From Winogradskyella vincentii (lineage in GTDB: Bacteria; Bacteroidota; Bacteroidia; Flavobacteriales; Flavobacteriaceae): a stretch of 64,000 bases of DNA. The DNA is taken from the NCBI RefSeq assembly GCF_020166345.1, contig NZ_JAIUJS010000004.1:1-64000 (forward strand). The letters are read 5' to 3'. The notes beneath the pieces were generated by a model. The model worked only from the letters and a program-made list of their open reading frames with translations. It did no database searches and was not told the DNA's origin. Positions 52,789 through 62,253 of the stretch are shown here, piece by piece. Position 1 is the first letter of the stretch. Every line of letters starts with the position of its first letter. The translations under genes and the position numbers were made by a program.

Positions 52789-54546
52789 ATGAAAGCACTC
52801 AAGCATCTTAATAAGTATTTTTTTAAGTACAGATATCGATTAATAATTGGTATAATTATTACCATTCTAGCTAAAATTTTTGCACTCTTTACGCCTAGAT
52901 TAGTAGGCGCTTCAATTAACGTGGTTTCTGATAGATTTTATGGTAAAATATCTTATGAAGTTTTTAAGTCTGAATTGATAACCAATATTCTTTATTTAGT
53001 TGGCGCAGCAGTTATTGCAGGTATGTTCACGTTTCTAATGCGTCAAACCATTATTAACGTATCGAGATATATTGAGTATGATTTGAAGAACGAAATATAT
53101 CAGCATTATCAGGTGCTTTCACTCAACTTTTACAAGTCCAATAGAACAGGTGATTTAATGAATCGCATAAGTGAAGATGTTGGTAAAGTACGCATGTATG
53201 TTGGGCCAGCAATAATGTACACTATGAATACTATTACCTTGTTTTGTGTGGCTTTAATTTACATGATTAACACCGCACCTAAACTAACAATGTACACTTT
53301 ATTGCCGTTACCAATACTATCAATTTCAATATATAAATTGAGTCGTCTTATAAATAAAAGAAGTACAATAGTACAGGAGTCTTTGTCTACTCTTTCAACT
53401 TATTCTCAAGAAACTTTCAGCGGAATATCGGTTATTAAATCTTACGGTATTGAAACCAGAACAAATACTGAATTTGAAGGTCTTTCTTCAGAAAACAGAC
53501 AGAAGCAAATCAATTTAACTAAAGTACAGGCCTTGTTTTTTCCTTTGATGATCTTATTAATTGGCCTGAGTAATTTAATTGTAATCTATATTGGTGGATT
53601 GCAGTATATGAATGGTGAAATAGAAAATATAGGTACCATTGCAGAATTTATCATTTATGTAAATATGCTTACTTGGCCTGTTGCAACCGTTGGGTGGGTA
53701 ACCTCCTTAGTACAACAAGCCGAGGCTTCACAGCAACGTATCAATGAGTTTTTGAAAACCGAACCAGATATAAAGAATTTTGCAGAATCACCAACAGCTA
53801 TTAAAGGTGATATTGAATTTAACAATGTCTCATTTGTATATCCAGATACAAATATTGAAGCACTAAAAGGCATCAGTTTTAAGATTGATTCGGGAAAAAC
53901 CCTAGCCATTCTTGGAAAAACAGGATCGGGCAAATCAACTATATTAGACTTAATTGGTCGTTTGTATGATATTGATAATGGCAATATTATAATTGATGGC
54001 AAATCAATAAAAGAACTCCACCTCAATAGCCTAAGAGAAAGTATTGGGTACGTACCACAAGACGCATTTTTATTTTCAGATACTATAAAAAACAATATTA
54101 AGTTCGGTAAAGAGGATGCTACGGATGAAGAAGTGATTGAAGCCGCAAAAAATGCTCGAGTTCATCGAAACATTGTAGGATTTAAAAAAGGTTATGATAC
54201 CATACTTGGGGAACGTGGTATAACCTTGTCTGGTGGACAAAAACAAAGGGTTTCCATAGCAAGAGCAATTATTAAAAAACCAGATATATTGTTATTTGAT
54301 GATTGTCTTTCTGCGGTAGATACCGAGACTGAAGAAAAAATTCTCAAAAATTTGGTAAAACTGACTAAGGATAAAACTACTATAATTGTTAGCCATAGAG
54401 TTTCTTCTGCTAAAAATGCGGATACCATTATTGTATTAGAGGACGGTAAAGTTATTCAGACAGGAAACCATGAATCCTTAGTAAACACAGACGGCTATTA
54501 TAAGCAGCTCTACACAAAACAACTCTCCGAAAAAGAAATGCGTTAA
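52789..54546 (+). CDS. ABC exporter, fused membrane and ATPase domains; Asp at the catalytic Glu
   Basis: A 585-residue half-transporter: six membrane helices (about 15-310) and an ATPase domain (about 345-580). Walker A GKTGSGKST, Q-loop YVPQDAF, signature LSGGQKQR and H-loop VSHR are normal, but Walker B reads LLFDD CLSAVD: D505 stands where the catalytic Glu normally follows the Walker B Asp. This is the degenerate-site signature of one half of heterodimeric exporters. The partner is not adjacent, so it may pair with a product encoded elsewhere or work as a slow homodimer. TACTTTTG (52765-52772) is a -7-like box. Confidence 0.92.
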   Translation: MKALKHLNKYFFKYRYRLIIGIIITILAKIFALFTPRLVGASINVVSDRFYGKISYEVFKSELITNILYLVGAAVIAGMFTFLMRQTIINVSRYIEYDLKNEIYQHYQVLSLNFYKSNRTGDLMNRISEDVGKVRMYVGPAIMYTMNTITLFCVALIYMINTAPKLTMYTLLPLPILSISIYKLSRLINKRSTIVQESLSTLSTYSQETFSGISVIKSYGIETRTNTEFEGLSSENRQKQINLTKVQALFFPLMILLIGLSNLIVIYIGGLQYMNGEIENIGTIAEFIIYVNMLTWPVATVGWVTSLVQQAEASQQRINEFLKTEPDIKNFAESPTAIKGDIEFNNVSFVYPDTNIEALKGISFKIDSGKTLAILGKTGSGKSTILDLIGRLYDIDNGNIIIDGKSIKELHLNSLRESIGYVPQDAFLFSDTIKNNIKFGKEDATDEEVIEAAKNARVHRNIVGFKKGYDTILGERGITLSGGQKQRVSIARAIIKKPDILLFDDCLSAVDTETEEKILKNLVKLTKDKTTIIVSHRVSSAKNADTIIVLEDGKVIQTGNHESLVNTDGYYKQLYTKQLSEKEMR

Positions 54547-54604
54547 ATTATTTGTTAGTTTACATTTTTTTTAGATTTTTGGATAGAATTTAAACAAACG
54601 ATAT

Positions 54605-54997
54605 ATGAGTGATTATGGAATGATGGACAAAGAAGAAATATTTTCTAAAGTGCTACGTGCTGGAAGACGTACTTATTTCTTTGATGTAAGAGCTACTAAA
54701 GCTGGAGACTATTATTTAACAATTACGGAAAGTAAAAAATTCACTAATGACGATGGTTCGTTTCATTATAAAAAACATAAAATCTATCTCTACAAGGAAG
54801 ACTTTACTGAGTTTAGAGAAATTTTAGGTGAAATGACGGATTACATCATTAATGAAAAAGGGGAAGAAGTAATTAGCGAAAGACACCAAAAAGATTACAA
54901 AAGAGAAGATGACTTCGTTCAGCAAGAAGCCAAAACTCCTCAAGATACTGAACCAACTACCGAAAGTTTTACAGATATCAGTTTTGACGATATTTAG
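54605..54997 (+). CDS. PUR-family DNA/RNA-binding protein (DUF3276)
   Basis: A 130-residue protein. Residues 8-75 (KEEIFSKVLRAGRRTYFFDVRATKAGDYYLTITESKKF) match the bacterial PUR repeat domain (DUF3276), known from Bacteroidetes and spirochaetes as a single-stranded nucleic-acid binder. The C-terminal third is acidic and probably disordered. It is followed by a strong terminator. Regulatory target unknown. Confidence 0.9.
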   Translation: MSDYGMMDKEEIFSKVLRAGRRTYFFDVRATKAGDYYLTITESKKFTNDDGSFHYKKHKIYLYKEDFTEFREILGEMTDYIINEKGEEVISERHQKDYKREDDFVQQEAKTPQDTEPTTESFTDISFDDI

Positions 54998-55021
54998 TAG
55001 ACACTTTTGTTAAATTAAAAT

Positions 55022-55055
55022 AAAAAACCGTTACGTTGCGTAACGGTTTTTTTAT
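55022..55055 (+). terminator. Rho-independent terminator after the PUR-family gene
   Basis: AAAAAACCGTTACG pairs with CGTAACGGTTTTTT around TTG, followed by more T: long perfect stem ending in the next gene's leader. Confidence 0.9.
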
Positions 55056-55083
55056 TTTTATAACCTAACCAACTTAAATTATT

Positions 55084-57594
55084 ATGCTACGAAGTATTTT
55101 ATTGTTCTTCCTAACTACTACCCTACTTTTCTCACAGTCCCAAACCGATTTATCTTACTATTTACCACAAAATGTCACATATAACCCTAGTATACCAAAA
55201 CCTCAGAGTATAGTTGGTCATAATGTTGGAGAATGGCACATTACACATGATAAATTAGTACAATATATGTATGCCCTTGCTGATGCCTCTAATAGAATAA
55301 CTATTGAAAATAGAGGGGAGACTTTTGAAGGCAGGCCGTTACTCCTACTTACAATAACATCTACAAAAAATCATAGCAATATTGAGCAGATACAACAAGA
55401 GCATTTAAATGCAACCGAATCTAACAATACAGATACCCAAAACAGACCAATAGTTGTTTACCAAGGGTTTTCAATACATGGTAATGAACCTAGTGGTTCA
55501 AATGCATCACTTTTAGCAGGATATTATTTGGCCGCAGCAGAAGGTCCAGAAATAAATGAGTTACTTGACAATGTGGTTATATTATTTGACCCATCTTATA
55601 ATCCTGATGGATTACAACGCTTTGCTTATTGGGCAAATACAAATAGGAATATGAATCTAAATCCAGATCCAAATGATAGAGAGTACTCTGAAGTTTGGCC
55701 TGGTGGACGTACCAATCATTATTGGTTTGATATGAACAGAGATTGGCTACCAGTACAGTTACCAGAGTCTAGAGCACGTATCAACACATTTCACAACTGG
55801 TTACCAAACATTTTAACAGATCACCATGAAATGGGTACAAATGCTACTTTTTTCTTTCAACCTGGTATACCATCTAGAACACATCCCTTAACGCCAAAAT
55901 TAAATCAAGAGTTAACTAAGGAGATTGGCACCTATCATGCTAAGGCATTAGACAACATTGGCTCTTTATATTATTCTGAAGAAAGCTATGATGACTTTTA
56001 TTATGGTAAAGGCTCTACTTTCCCTGATATTAATGGTAGTATAGGAATTCTATTTGAACAGGCAAGTTCCCGTGGACATGTGCAAGAGAGCGATAATGGT
56101 ATTCTTACATTTCCGTTTACGATTCGCAATCAATTCACTACAGCATTGTCAACTTTAAAGGCAGCCAAGAATATGCGAAAGAGCATTTTAGAATATCAAC
56201 ACAACTTTTACAAAAACGCTAGAAATGAAGCCAAAAAGCAAGGTAACAAGGCCATTGTTTTTGGAAATTTTAAAGATGCGGCTAGAACATATCATTTAGG
56301 AGAAATTCTAAAAAGACATAAAATCAAATTTCATCATTTGAAAACTGATTTTTCTGAAGACGGTAAATCATTCAAAAAAGGTAATGCGTTTATTGTACCT
56401 AAAAATCAAAAAAACACTAGGCTGATAAATGCTATGTTTGAGAAACGCACCACATTTCAAGATAGTTTATTTTACGATATATCGGCATGGACCTTTCCAC
56501 TTGCATTCAATTTAGATTATGCCGAGACTACAATTGCAAATGCTGGTAATGTTGTAACTGACTTACAATTAAACACAGGTGGTGTAACTTCAAAAAGTGA
56601 ATATGCTTATTTGTTTGAATGGCATGAATATTACACGCCTAAACTGCTTAACGCCTTACTTAAAAAAGAAATTAGAGCTAAAGTTAGTATGAAGCGATTT
56701 AATGCAAATGGCAAGTCCTATGATTATGGCACAATATTAATTCCAGCTAAAAATCAAAATATTAGTACTTCAGAACTGTATACAACTTTAAGTGATTTGG
56801 CACAAGAAAGCCATATAACTATTGATGCAGTATCAACTGGTCAGAACAAAGGTATAGACCTTGGTAGCCGTAACTTTAGAACAGTAGAGGTACCAAAAGT
56901 TGCTTTATTGGTTGGTGATGGAATGACCTCTTATGATGCAGGTGAAATTTGGCATTTGTTAGATACACGATATGATATTGTTGCAACAAAAATCGATACC
57001 AGAAATTTAGGTAGAGCTGATTTGAGTAGATATAATACCATTATTATGGTAAATTCTAACTCAGGGTTAAGTGAAAGTAACACCAAAAAAATGAAGTCTT
57101 GGATTGAAAATGGTGGCACACTTGTAGCATATCGAAATGCACTTCGCTGGATCAATAGTAAGGAATTAATGAAAATTAATTTCAAAAAACGAAATAATTT
57201 GAAAGCGAAGAATATCAGTTTTGAGCAACGTAGTGATTTTAGAGGTGCTCAAGTCATAGGTGGTGCCATCTTTAACACGAGTATAGATAGATCGCATCCG
57301 ATTAATTTTGGAGTGACAAGTGATGAATTGCCAATGTTTAGAAACACAACATTGTTTATCAATGCAGATAAAAACAGTTATAACAATCCTATTCAATACA
57401 CTAAAACCCCTTTGCTAAGTGGTTATATTTCTGAAGAAAACCTAGATAGTTTAAGTTTGAGCGTACCTTTAAAAATTGGCAGATTAGGACGTGGAAAAAT
57501 TATTGGTTTCACCGACAATACAAACTTTAGAGCATTTTGGTATGGCACCAATAGGCTTCTAATGAATGCCATTTTCTTTAGGGATGAAATGTAA
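55084..57594 (+). CDS. Secreted M14 zinc carboxypeptidase with C-terminal GATase-like domain
   Basis: An 836-residue exported protein (signal peptide MLRSILLFFLTTTLLFSQ). M14 catalytic domain about 45-380: zinc ligands H132 and E135 in HGNE, H247/H248 in TDHHEMG, catalytic Glu E325 in GILFEQASSRG. After residue 590 comes a second domain: VALLVGDGMTSYDAGEIWHLL and YNTIIMVNSNSGLSE, GGTLVAYRNALRW, shaped like a class I glutamine amidotransferase/ThuA fold without a visible nucleophile Cys. Such M14 proteins digest peptides or peptidoglycan stems. No T9SS tail, so secretion route beyond Sec is not evident. Confidence 0.88.
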   Translation: MLRSILLFFLTTTLLFSQSQTDLSYYLPQNVTYNPSIPKPQSIVGHNVGEWHITHDKLVQYMYALADASNRITIENRGETFEGRPLLLLTITSTKNHSNIEQIQQEHLNATESNNTDTQNRPIVVYQGFSIHGNEPSGSNASLLAGYYLAAAEGPEINELLDNVVILFDPSYNPDGLQRFAYWANTNRNMNLNPDPNDREYSEVWPGGRTNHYWFDMNRDWLPVQLPESRARINTFHNWLPNILTDHHEMGTNATFFFQPGIPSRTHPLTPKLNQELTKEIGTYHAKALDNIGSLYYSEESYDDFYYGKGSTFPDINGSIGILFEQASSRGHVQESDNGILTFPFTIRNQFTTALSTLKAAKNMRKSILEYQHNFYKNARNEAKKQGNKAIVFGNFKDAARTYHLGEILKRHKIKFHHLKTDFSEDGKSFKKGNAFIVPKNQKNTRLINAMFEKRTTFQDSLFYDISAWTFPLAFNLDYAETTIANAGNVVTDLQLNTGGVTSKSEYAYLFEWHEYYTPKLLNALLKKEIRAKVSMKRFNANGKSYDYGTILIPAKNQNISTSELYTTLSDLAQESHITIDAVSTGQNKGIDLGSRNFRTVEVPKVALLVGDGMTSYDAGEIWHLLDTRYDIVATKIDTRNLGRADLSRYNTIIMVNSNSGLSESNTKKMKSWIENGGTLVAYRNALRWINSKELMKINFKKRNNLKAKNISFEQRSDFRGAQVIGGAIFNTSIDRSHPINFGVTSDELPMFRNTTLFINADKNSYNNPIQYTKTPLLSGYISEENLDSLSLSVPLKIGRLGRGKIIGFTDNTNFRAFWYGTNRLLMNAIFFRDEM

Positions 57595-57624
57595 GGATAG
57601 ATTTATGCTTTAGGAATAATATTT

Positions 57625-57960
57625 CTAAGATACTTGAGCTCCATTTTTAACCCTTGTTTCAGGATGCAAAAGAAAAACATCATTTTCCTTCACTGCTCCC
57701 ATAACTAAGCACTCGCTCATGAAATTTGCAATTTGTTTTGTTGGAAAATTGACAACAGCAACAATCTGTCTATTAAGTAATTCTTCTTTTTTGTAAAGAG
57801 TTGTGATTTGTGCTGAAGACTTTTTAAAACCAAGATCACCAAAATCAATTGTGAGCTGATAAGCAGGTTTACGCGCATTTGGAAAATCATTAACCTCAGT
57901 TATAGTACCAACCCTTAAATCTACCTTTGTAAAGTCTTCAAATGTTATTATCTTATCCAT
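57625..57960 (-). CDS. csaA: tRNA-binding protein CsaA
   Basis: A 111-residue EMAP-II-like tRNA-binding domain: FTKVDLRVGTITEVNDFPNARKPAYQLTIDFG and KQIANFMSECLVMGAV, the CsaA signature. Bacillus CsaA is an export-related chaperone that binds tRNA; homologues are widespread. Divergent from the redoxin gene, with only 35 bp between start codons, so their promoters must overlap. Confidence 0.93.
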   Translation of the reverse strand: MDKIITFEDFTKVDLRVGTITEVNDFPNARKPAYQLTIDFGDLGFKKSSAQITTLYKKEELLNRQIVAVVNFPTKQIANFMSECLVMGAVKENDVFLLHPETRVKNGAQVS

Positions 57961-57995
57961 TCACTAAAATTAATAAATAAAACTATAAAAATACA

Positions 57996-58550
57996 ATGGC
58001 TTTAACACCTTCTAATATGCTACCATTAGGCACAAAAGCACCTGAATTTTCTCTTGTTGACACAAAGGACAACAAAATAAAATCATTGCAAGATTTAAAG
58101 GGAAAGACAGGAACTTTAGTTATGTTTATTTGCAATCATTGTCCGTTTGTGATTCATGTAAATGAAGAACTTGTTAGGCTTGCAAATGATTATCAATCAA
58201 AAGGGATAAACTGTATTGCTATTTCAAGCAATGATGTTGTAAATTATCCTCAAGATGGTCCAGACCAAATGAAGCAACATGCCATAGATAACCACTACCC
58301 TTTTCCATATTTATATGACGAAACACAAGATATAGCAAAAGCCTATGATGCCGCATGTACACCTGATTTCTTTTTATTTAATAGTGATTTAAATCTCGTT
58401 TACGCTGGCCAGTTGGATGGTTCTAGACCAGGAAATGGAATTCCTGTTACTGGCGAAGATCTCAGGAGTGCTATTGATGGACTAGTTAATAATTCACCGA
58501 TAAATCAGAATCAAAAACCAAGTATGGGCTGTAATATTAAGTGGAAATGA
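57996..58550 (+). CDS. Redoxin-family protein with CNHC active site
   Basis: A 184-residue AhpC/TSA-type thioredoxin-fold protein without a signal peptide. The active site is CNHCPFV in MFICNHCPFVIHVNEEL, an unusual CxxC dipeptide (Asn-His); the cis-Pro region reads ACTPDFFLFN. Related proteins are called thioredoxin family or PRX-like 1 in relatives. Substrate unknown. The stop overlaps the start of the next gene (ATGA). Confidence 0.9.
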   Translation: MALTPSNMLPLGTKAPEFSLVDTKDNKIKSLQDLKGKTGTLVMFICNHCPFVIHVNEELVRLANDYQSKGINCIAISSNDVVNYPQDGPDQMKQHAIDNHYPFPYLYDETQDIAKAYDAACTPDFFLFNSDLNLVYAGQLDGSRPGNGIPVTGEDLRSAIDGLVNNSPINQNQKPSMGCNIKWK

Positions 58551-59068
58551 GTTATTTAATAGAAACTGAACGCCTTTACTTAAGGCGTCTAACAGAATCG
58601 GATGCAACCGATTTATTTGAATTAGATTCTAATCCTAAGGTCCATAAATATTTGGGAAACAACCCCGTAAAATCAATAGAAGAAAGCCAAAATCAAATTA
58701 AAAATGTATTGAAGCAATACGAGAAATTTGGTATTGGAAGATTGGCCATGATAAGTAAGGAAACAAACGAATTTATTGGTTGGTCAGGCGTAAAATTTGA
58801 AAGGGAACTGCGGAAAGAGTTTGATTATTATGATTTGGGATACAGGCTTAAGGAAAAATATTGGGGACATGGTTATGCTACAGAAGCCGCCATTGGTTCT
58901 CTTGAGTATGGTTTTAATGAATTAAGGCTAAATGAAATAAATGCTTGTGCTGATGTTAATCATGTGGTATCCAATAAAATTTTAAAAAAAATAGGATTTA
59001 TTCCAGATGGAACATTCACTTTTGAAGGTTCACTGATCAATTGGTATTATCTAAAAAACAAATCATAA
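58547..59068 (+). CDS. GNAT-family N-acetyltransferase
   Basis: A 173-residue RimJ/RimL-type acetyltransferase from ATG 58547 (MSYLIETERLYLRRL); GTG 58541 is in frame but less likely. The start overlaps the preceding stop (ATGA). Acetyl-CoA binding segment GYRLKEKYWGHGYATEAAIGSL; C-terminal NHVVSNKILKKIGFIPDGTF is typical. Substrate unknown. A weak hairpin (59078-59099) follows. Confidence 0.9.
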   Translation: MSYLIETERLYLRRLTESDATDLFELDSNPKVHKYLGNNPVKSIEESQNQIKNVLKQYEKFGIGRLAMISKETNEFIGWSGVKFERELRKEFDYYDLGYRLKEKYWGHGYATEAAIGSLEYGFNELRLNEINACADVNHVVSNKILKKIGFIPDGTFTFEGSLINWYYLKNKS

Positions 59069-59077
59069 CACACAACA

Positions 59078-59099
59078 AAACCCCTTTTTCAAGGGGTTT
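59078..59099 (+). terminator. Probable terminator after the acetyltransferase gene
   Basis: AAACCCCTT (59078-59086) pairs with AAGGGGTTT (59091-59099) around a 4-nt loop. The following T-run is short, so efficiency is uncertain. Confidence 0.5.
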
Positions 59100-59142
59100 C
59101 ATCATCAATCAAATTATTCTAAACCAAGTTTTATAATTTAGT

Positions 59143-59868
59143 TTATTGTTGTTGTAATTTAAAGTTAATTGGTATACTGTATGGCACGCCAACTGGCTTA
59201 TTACGTTGTTTTCCTGGTTTCATTTGAGGAAGTAAACCTACGATTCTTTCTGCTTCAGTTTCCAATAACTTATCCGGACCTCTACTTCTTATTTTTGTAA
59301 CCTTACCATTTTTATCAATTAGGAAGAATACAAATACTCTACCTTGAATATTTAATTCTGAAGCTACTACAGGATATCTAAAGTTTTTATGTAGGTGTTC
59401 TTGCATTTTTTTCTGGAAACATGCCTTTAATTCTGCATTATTTCCTTTACATCCAGGGAAAACAGGTACTCTCTCAATCACTGCAAAAGGTACTTCTATA
59501 TCTTCTTCAATTTCTTCTACCTCAACCTCTTCTACTGCAACAACATCCTCAATAATGTCATCCTGTCCAATTTCTGTACTTTCCACTACAGTTTCCTCAA
59601 CATCTTCAACGTCCTCTACCACAGTAATAGACTCTGAAACTACTGCTTTTGGTGGAGGTGGTGGAGGTGGAATATTGATCGTGGTTATAGGAATATCTTC
59701 TTCTAGCTGTTCTGTTAACATTAAGATATCAATCTTTGTACTAGATTTATCGTAAGTCTTATGTTCTAGTCCTAAATAAGTAAGAACTAACATTACGTTT
59801 AAGCCAACAGCAAAATATAAACTGCTGTTTCGACCTACATTGGCTTTTGGGTTCTTTTTGAGTTCCAT
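59143..59868 (-). CDS. TonB-family energy transducer
   Basis: A 241-residue inner-membrane protein: short cytoplasmic N-terminus, one helix (about 15-33, SLYFAVGLNVMLVLTYLGL), a proline run (PPPPPPPK), a long acidic Glu/Val linker across the periplasm, and a C-terminal TonB domain (about 140-241; FPVFPGCKGNNAEL-type entry, YPVVASELNIQGRVFVFFLIDKNG, YSIPINFKLQ). It transmits proton-motive force to TonB-dependent receptors. It lies 92 bp downstream of the receptor gene on the same strand; a perfect TATGAC-AAAA-GTCATA inverted repeat sits in that gap. Confidence 0.93.
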   Translation of the reverse strand: MELKKNPKANVGRNSSLYFAVGLNVMLVLTYLGLEHKTYDKSSTKIDILMLTEQLEEDIPITTINIPPPPPPPKAVVSESITVVEDVEDVEETVVESTEIGQDDIIEDVVAVEEVEVEEIEEDIEVPFAVIERVPVFPGCKGNNAELKACFQKKMQEHLHKNFRYPVVASELNIQGRVFVFFLIDKNGKVTKIRSRGPDKLLETEAERIVGLLPQMKPGKQRNKPVGVPYSIPINFKLQQQ

Positions 59869-59916
59869 GACGTTTAATTTAATACCATAAAGTTAATCAT
59901 CATACGGCGTAAGAAT

Positions 59917-59932
59917 TATGACAAAAGTCATA
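59917..59932. repeat. Inverted repeat between the receptor and tonB
   Basis: TATGAC (59917-59922), AAAA, GTCATA (59927-59932): perfect 6+4+6 palindrome about 49 bp upstream of the tonB start. It has no T-run, so it is an operator candidate and not a terminator. Confidence 0.45.
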
Positions 59933-59960
59933 TTTGAAACTGAAGACTCATTTTAACAAT

Positions 59961-62111
59961 TTAGAGATTGTCTAATTGATTATCCGTACCATCTTCACTA
60001 ATAGTCCAAAAGAATCCTACAAAGAAGAATTGATCTGCAGCTGGTTTAAGTGCCATTCTATCGAATTGACCATTCATATCTGGTGTGTTTGAATATTGAT
60101 AACCATTGATATTATTGAATCCTAAAACGTTATTCACAGAGAAATACAATATTTTTTGTTGATCTAATAAATAAGCCCAGTTAAGACTTAAACTATTAAA
60201 CGGCTTTGTGCGCTCACTTAAAAAATCATTAGTGTTAGGATCTGTGTAAGGTCTACCAGATGAATAGCTATATGCTAAACCAATTTGGCTTTTCCAATCA
60301 TCTATCCAATACTTACCTACTACTGATAAGTTATGATTAGTTGCAAAATTTGGTTGTGCTGCATATTCAAAATTTCTATAATCACGCTCTGTATCTAAAT
60401 ATGAATAGCTAAGCCAATAATCTAAGTTTTTAATGCTGGTATTATCTCGCCAAAAAACATCTATTCCCTGAGCATATCCAAATCCGTTAGAGCTATAGTT
60501 GCTATCAAAGCCTTCAAACTCGGTATCAAACTTAACAAGGTTATCATATTCTTTTCTATAAGCTTCAGCTCTAAATATTCTACCATCGTTTACATATTGA
60601 TAATTTAGAATATAGTGCTTGGTTTGCTGTGCTTTTACGTTTTGCTCAAATTTAAGAATATCATTATTTGGGTTCTGGAAAAAATCACCATAGGCTAATG
60701 AAAACTGTCCATTATCAGAAACCTTATAGGCTAATGCCAATCTAGGTGCTATATCAGTTTGGTTAAAAATTGAACTATAATCTGCTCTAATCCCAGCTTT
60801 TAGTGCTAATTCCTTAGAGAAGACAATATCTGCTTCAGCATAACCTGCCGTAATATTGTTTTTAAAACCATAATTCTCAGAAACTGTACTTTCTTCAAAC
60901 GTTTCATCAAAATCGGTTAGGAATTGTTCAACTCCAAAACTTAATTTAAATCTGCTACTAAATCGTTTCTTAAGTTTTAATTTTAAGTGTGCAGAGTTTT
61001 CAGTGTTTGTAATGTCACTTGTTTCAACATCTATGTCATTATTAGCAAATGTATAACTCAATCCAGAAGTTAATGTCCAAGTATCACTTAAAACACCTTT
61101 ATATGATGTGTTTAAATAGAAATTGTTGTTGTTTAAACCAAATTCTAGTCCGTCTTCTAAATTAATATCTTCTTGTGTTAATTTGAATTTAGCAGTATCA
61201 AAAGCTGCATAAAACTTTAACATACCTTTATTTAAACGCTGTCTAAAGACCATTTCTCCTTGCGCACCTGTATATGGTGTTTCCCAATCGTTTCTATCCT
61301 CAAATACTGCTAAATATGGTGCAAGGTTTATATATGTAGCATTAAAACTTAATGAAGATTTCTCCCATTTCTGAGTATTACCCAAAGCGGCTCCTACAGT
61401 CATTATTCCAATATCTGTTTTCTCTTGAACTGGTTCGTCAATGGTATTTAGTAGTAATACACTTGACAAGGCCTGACCAAACTCTGATGAATATCCTCCA
61501 GTAGAAAATGTAATACCATCAAATAGAAATGGTGAGTATCTACCACGAGTAGGAATATTATTTGTTGTTGGTGAATACGGTGTAAATACTCTAATACCAT
61601 CAATAAATATTTGTGTTTCGTCAGCACTTCCACCCCTTACAAATAATCTTCCATCCTCAGCTACATTAGAAGTGCCTGGCAAGGTCTGTAATGCTCCTAC
61701 AAAATCTCCCAATGCACTTGCAGTTGTAACAACGTCAAGTGGTTTTAAAACCGATACCTTACTGTTGTCACTGGCTTCAAACGTACCTGCACTAAGTACA
61801 ACGGCATCTAAGGTTTCTACATCTTCTCTTAATTTAATTATTAGTTGATTTAGTTTTGTTACATCTTCAATTAATGTCTTTGTTTCAAAGGATAAAAAAG
61901 AAATGATTAGAGCATGTTGACCTTCCTCATCTGTGCTAAACAGAAAATCTCCATTTTCATTAGTTGTAGCACCATCATAAGTCCCGTCTAAATAAACATT
62001 AGCCCCTTGTATTGGTTGATTCTTGTTATCTGTTACTTTACCAGATATGGTAGTTTGCCCATAAATAATACTTCCGAAAAGGAAAGTTATTAAAGTGATT
62101 AGCGTTTTCAT
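59961..62111 (-). CDS. TonB-dependent receptor with carboxypeptidase-like regulatory domain
   Basis: A 716-residue outer-membrane receptor: signal peptide (to about IIYGQ, 19), beta-sandwich carboxypeptidase-D regulatory-like domain (about 20-95; ISGKVTDNKNQPIQGANVYLDG), plug (about 105-220; LGDFVGALQTLPGTSNVAEDGRLFVRGGSADETQIFIDG), then the barrel. SusC-type partners (SusD) are not adjacent, so it is not a polysaccharide-utilisation locus. Ligand unknown. It is followed by tonB, which may serve it. Confidence 0.9.
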   Translation of the reverse strand: MKTLITLITFLFGSIIYGQTTISGKVTDNKNQPIQGANVYLDGTYDGATTNENGDFLFSTDEEGQHALIISFLSFETKTLIEDVTKLNQLIIKLREDVETLDAVVLSAGTFEASDNSKVSVLKPLDVVTTASALGDFVGALQTLPGTSNVAEDGRLFVRGGSADETQIFIDGIRVFTPYSPTTNNIPTRGRYSPFLFDGITFSTGGYSSEFGQALSSVLLLNTIDEPVQEKTDIGIMTVGAALGNTQKWEKSSLSFNATYINLAPYLAVFEDRNDWETPYTGAQGEMVFRQRLNKGMLKFYAAFDTAKFKLTQEDINLEDGLEFGLNNNNFYLNTSYKGVLSDTWTLTSGLSYTFANNDIDVETSDITNTENSAHLKLKLKKRFSSRFKLSFGVEQFLTDFDETFEESTVSENYGFKNNITAGYAEADIVFSKELALKAGIRADYSSIFNQTDIAPRLALAYKVSDNGQFSLAYGDFFQNPNNDILKFEQNVKAQQTKHYILNYQYVNDGRIFRAEAYRKEYDNLVKFDTEFEGFDSNYSSNGFGYAQGIDVFWRDNTSIKNLDYWLSYSYLDTERDYRNFEYAAQPNFATNHNLSVVGKYWIDDWKSQIGLAYSYSSGRPYTDPNTNDFLSERTKPFNSLSLNWAYLLDQQKILYFSVNNVLGFNNINGYQYSNTPDMNGQFDRMALKPAADQFFFVGFFWTISEDGTDNQLDNL

Positions 62112-62253
62112 TGATTGATTGATTTATACTGTTCGTTTTTGATTGTGATACAAAATTGAGGCATTTTTAAGTGTTTCTAAATTCATTTTAACCGAACTGT
62201 TATAAAAGGAGGATGAATTGAATATCTTTGGCACAAGAATCTAAATAAAACCC

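Noticed and set aside
57166..57396. Minus-strand open frame within the M14 carboxypeptidase gene.
   Set aside because: No recognisable protein and fully inside a better gene on the other strand.
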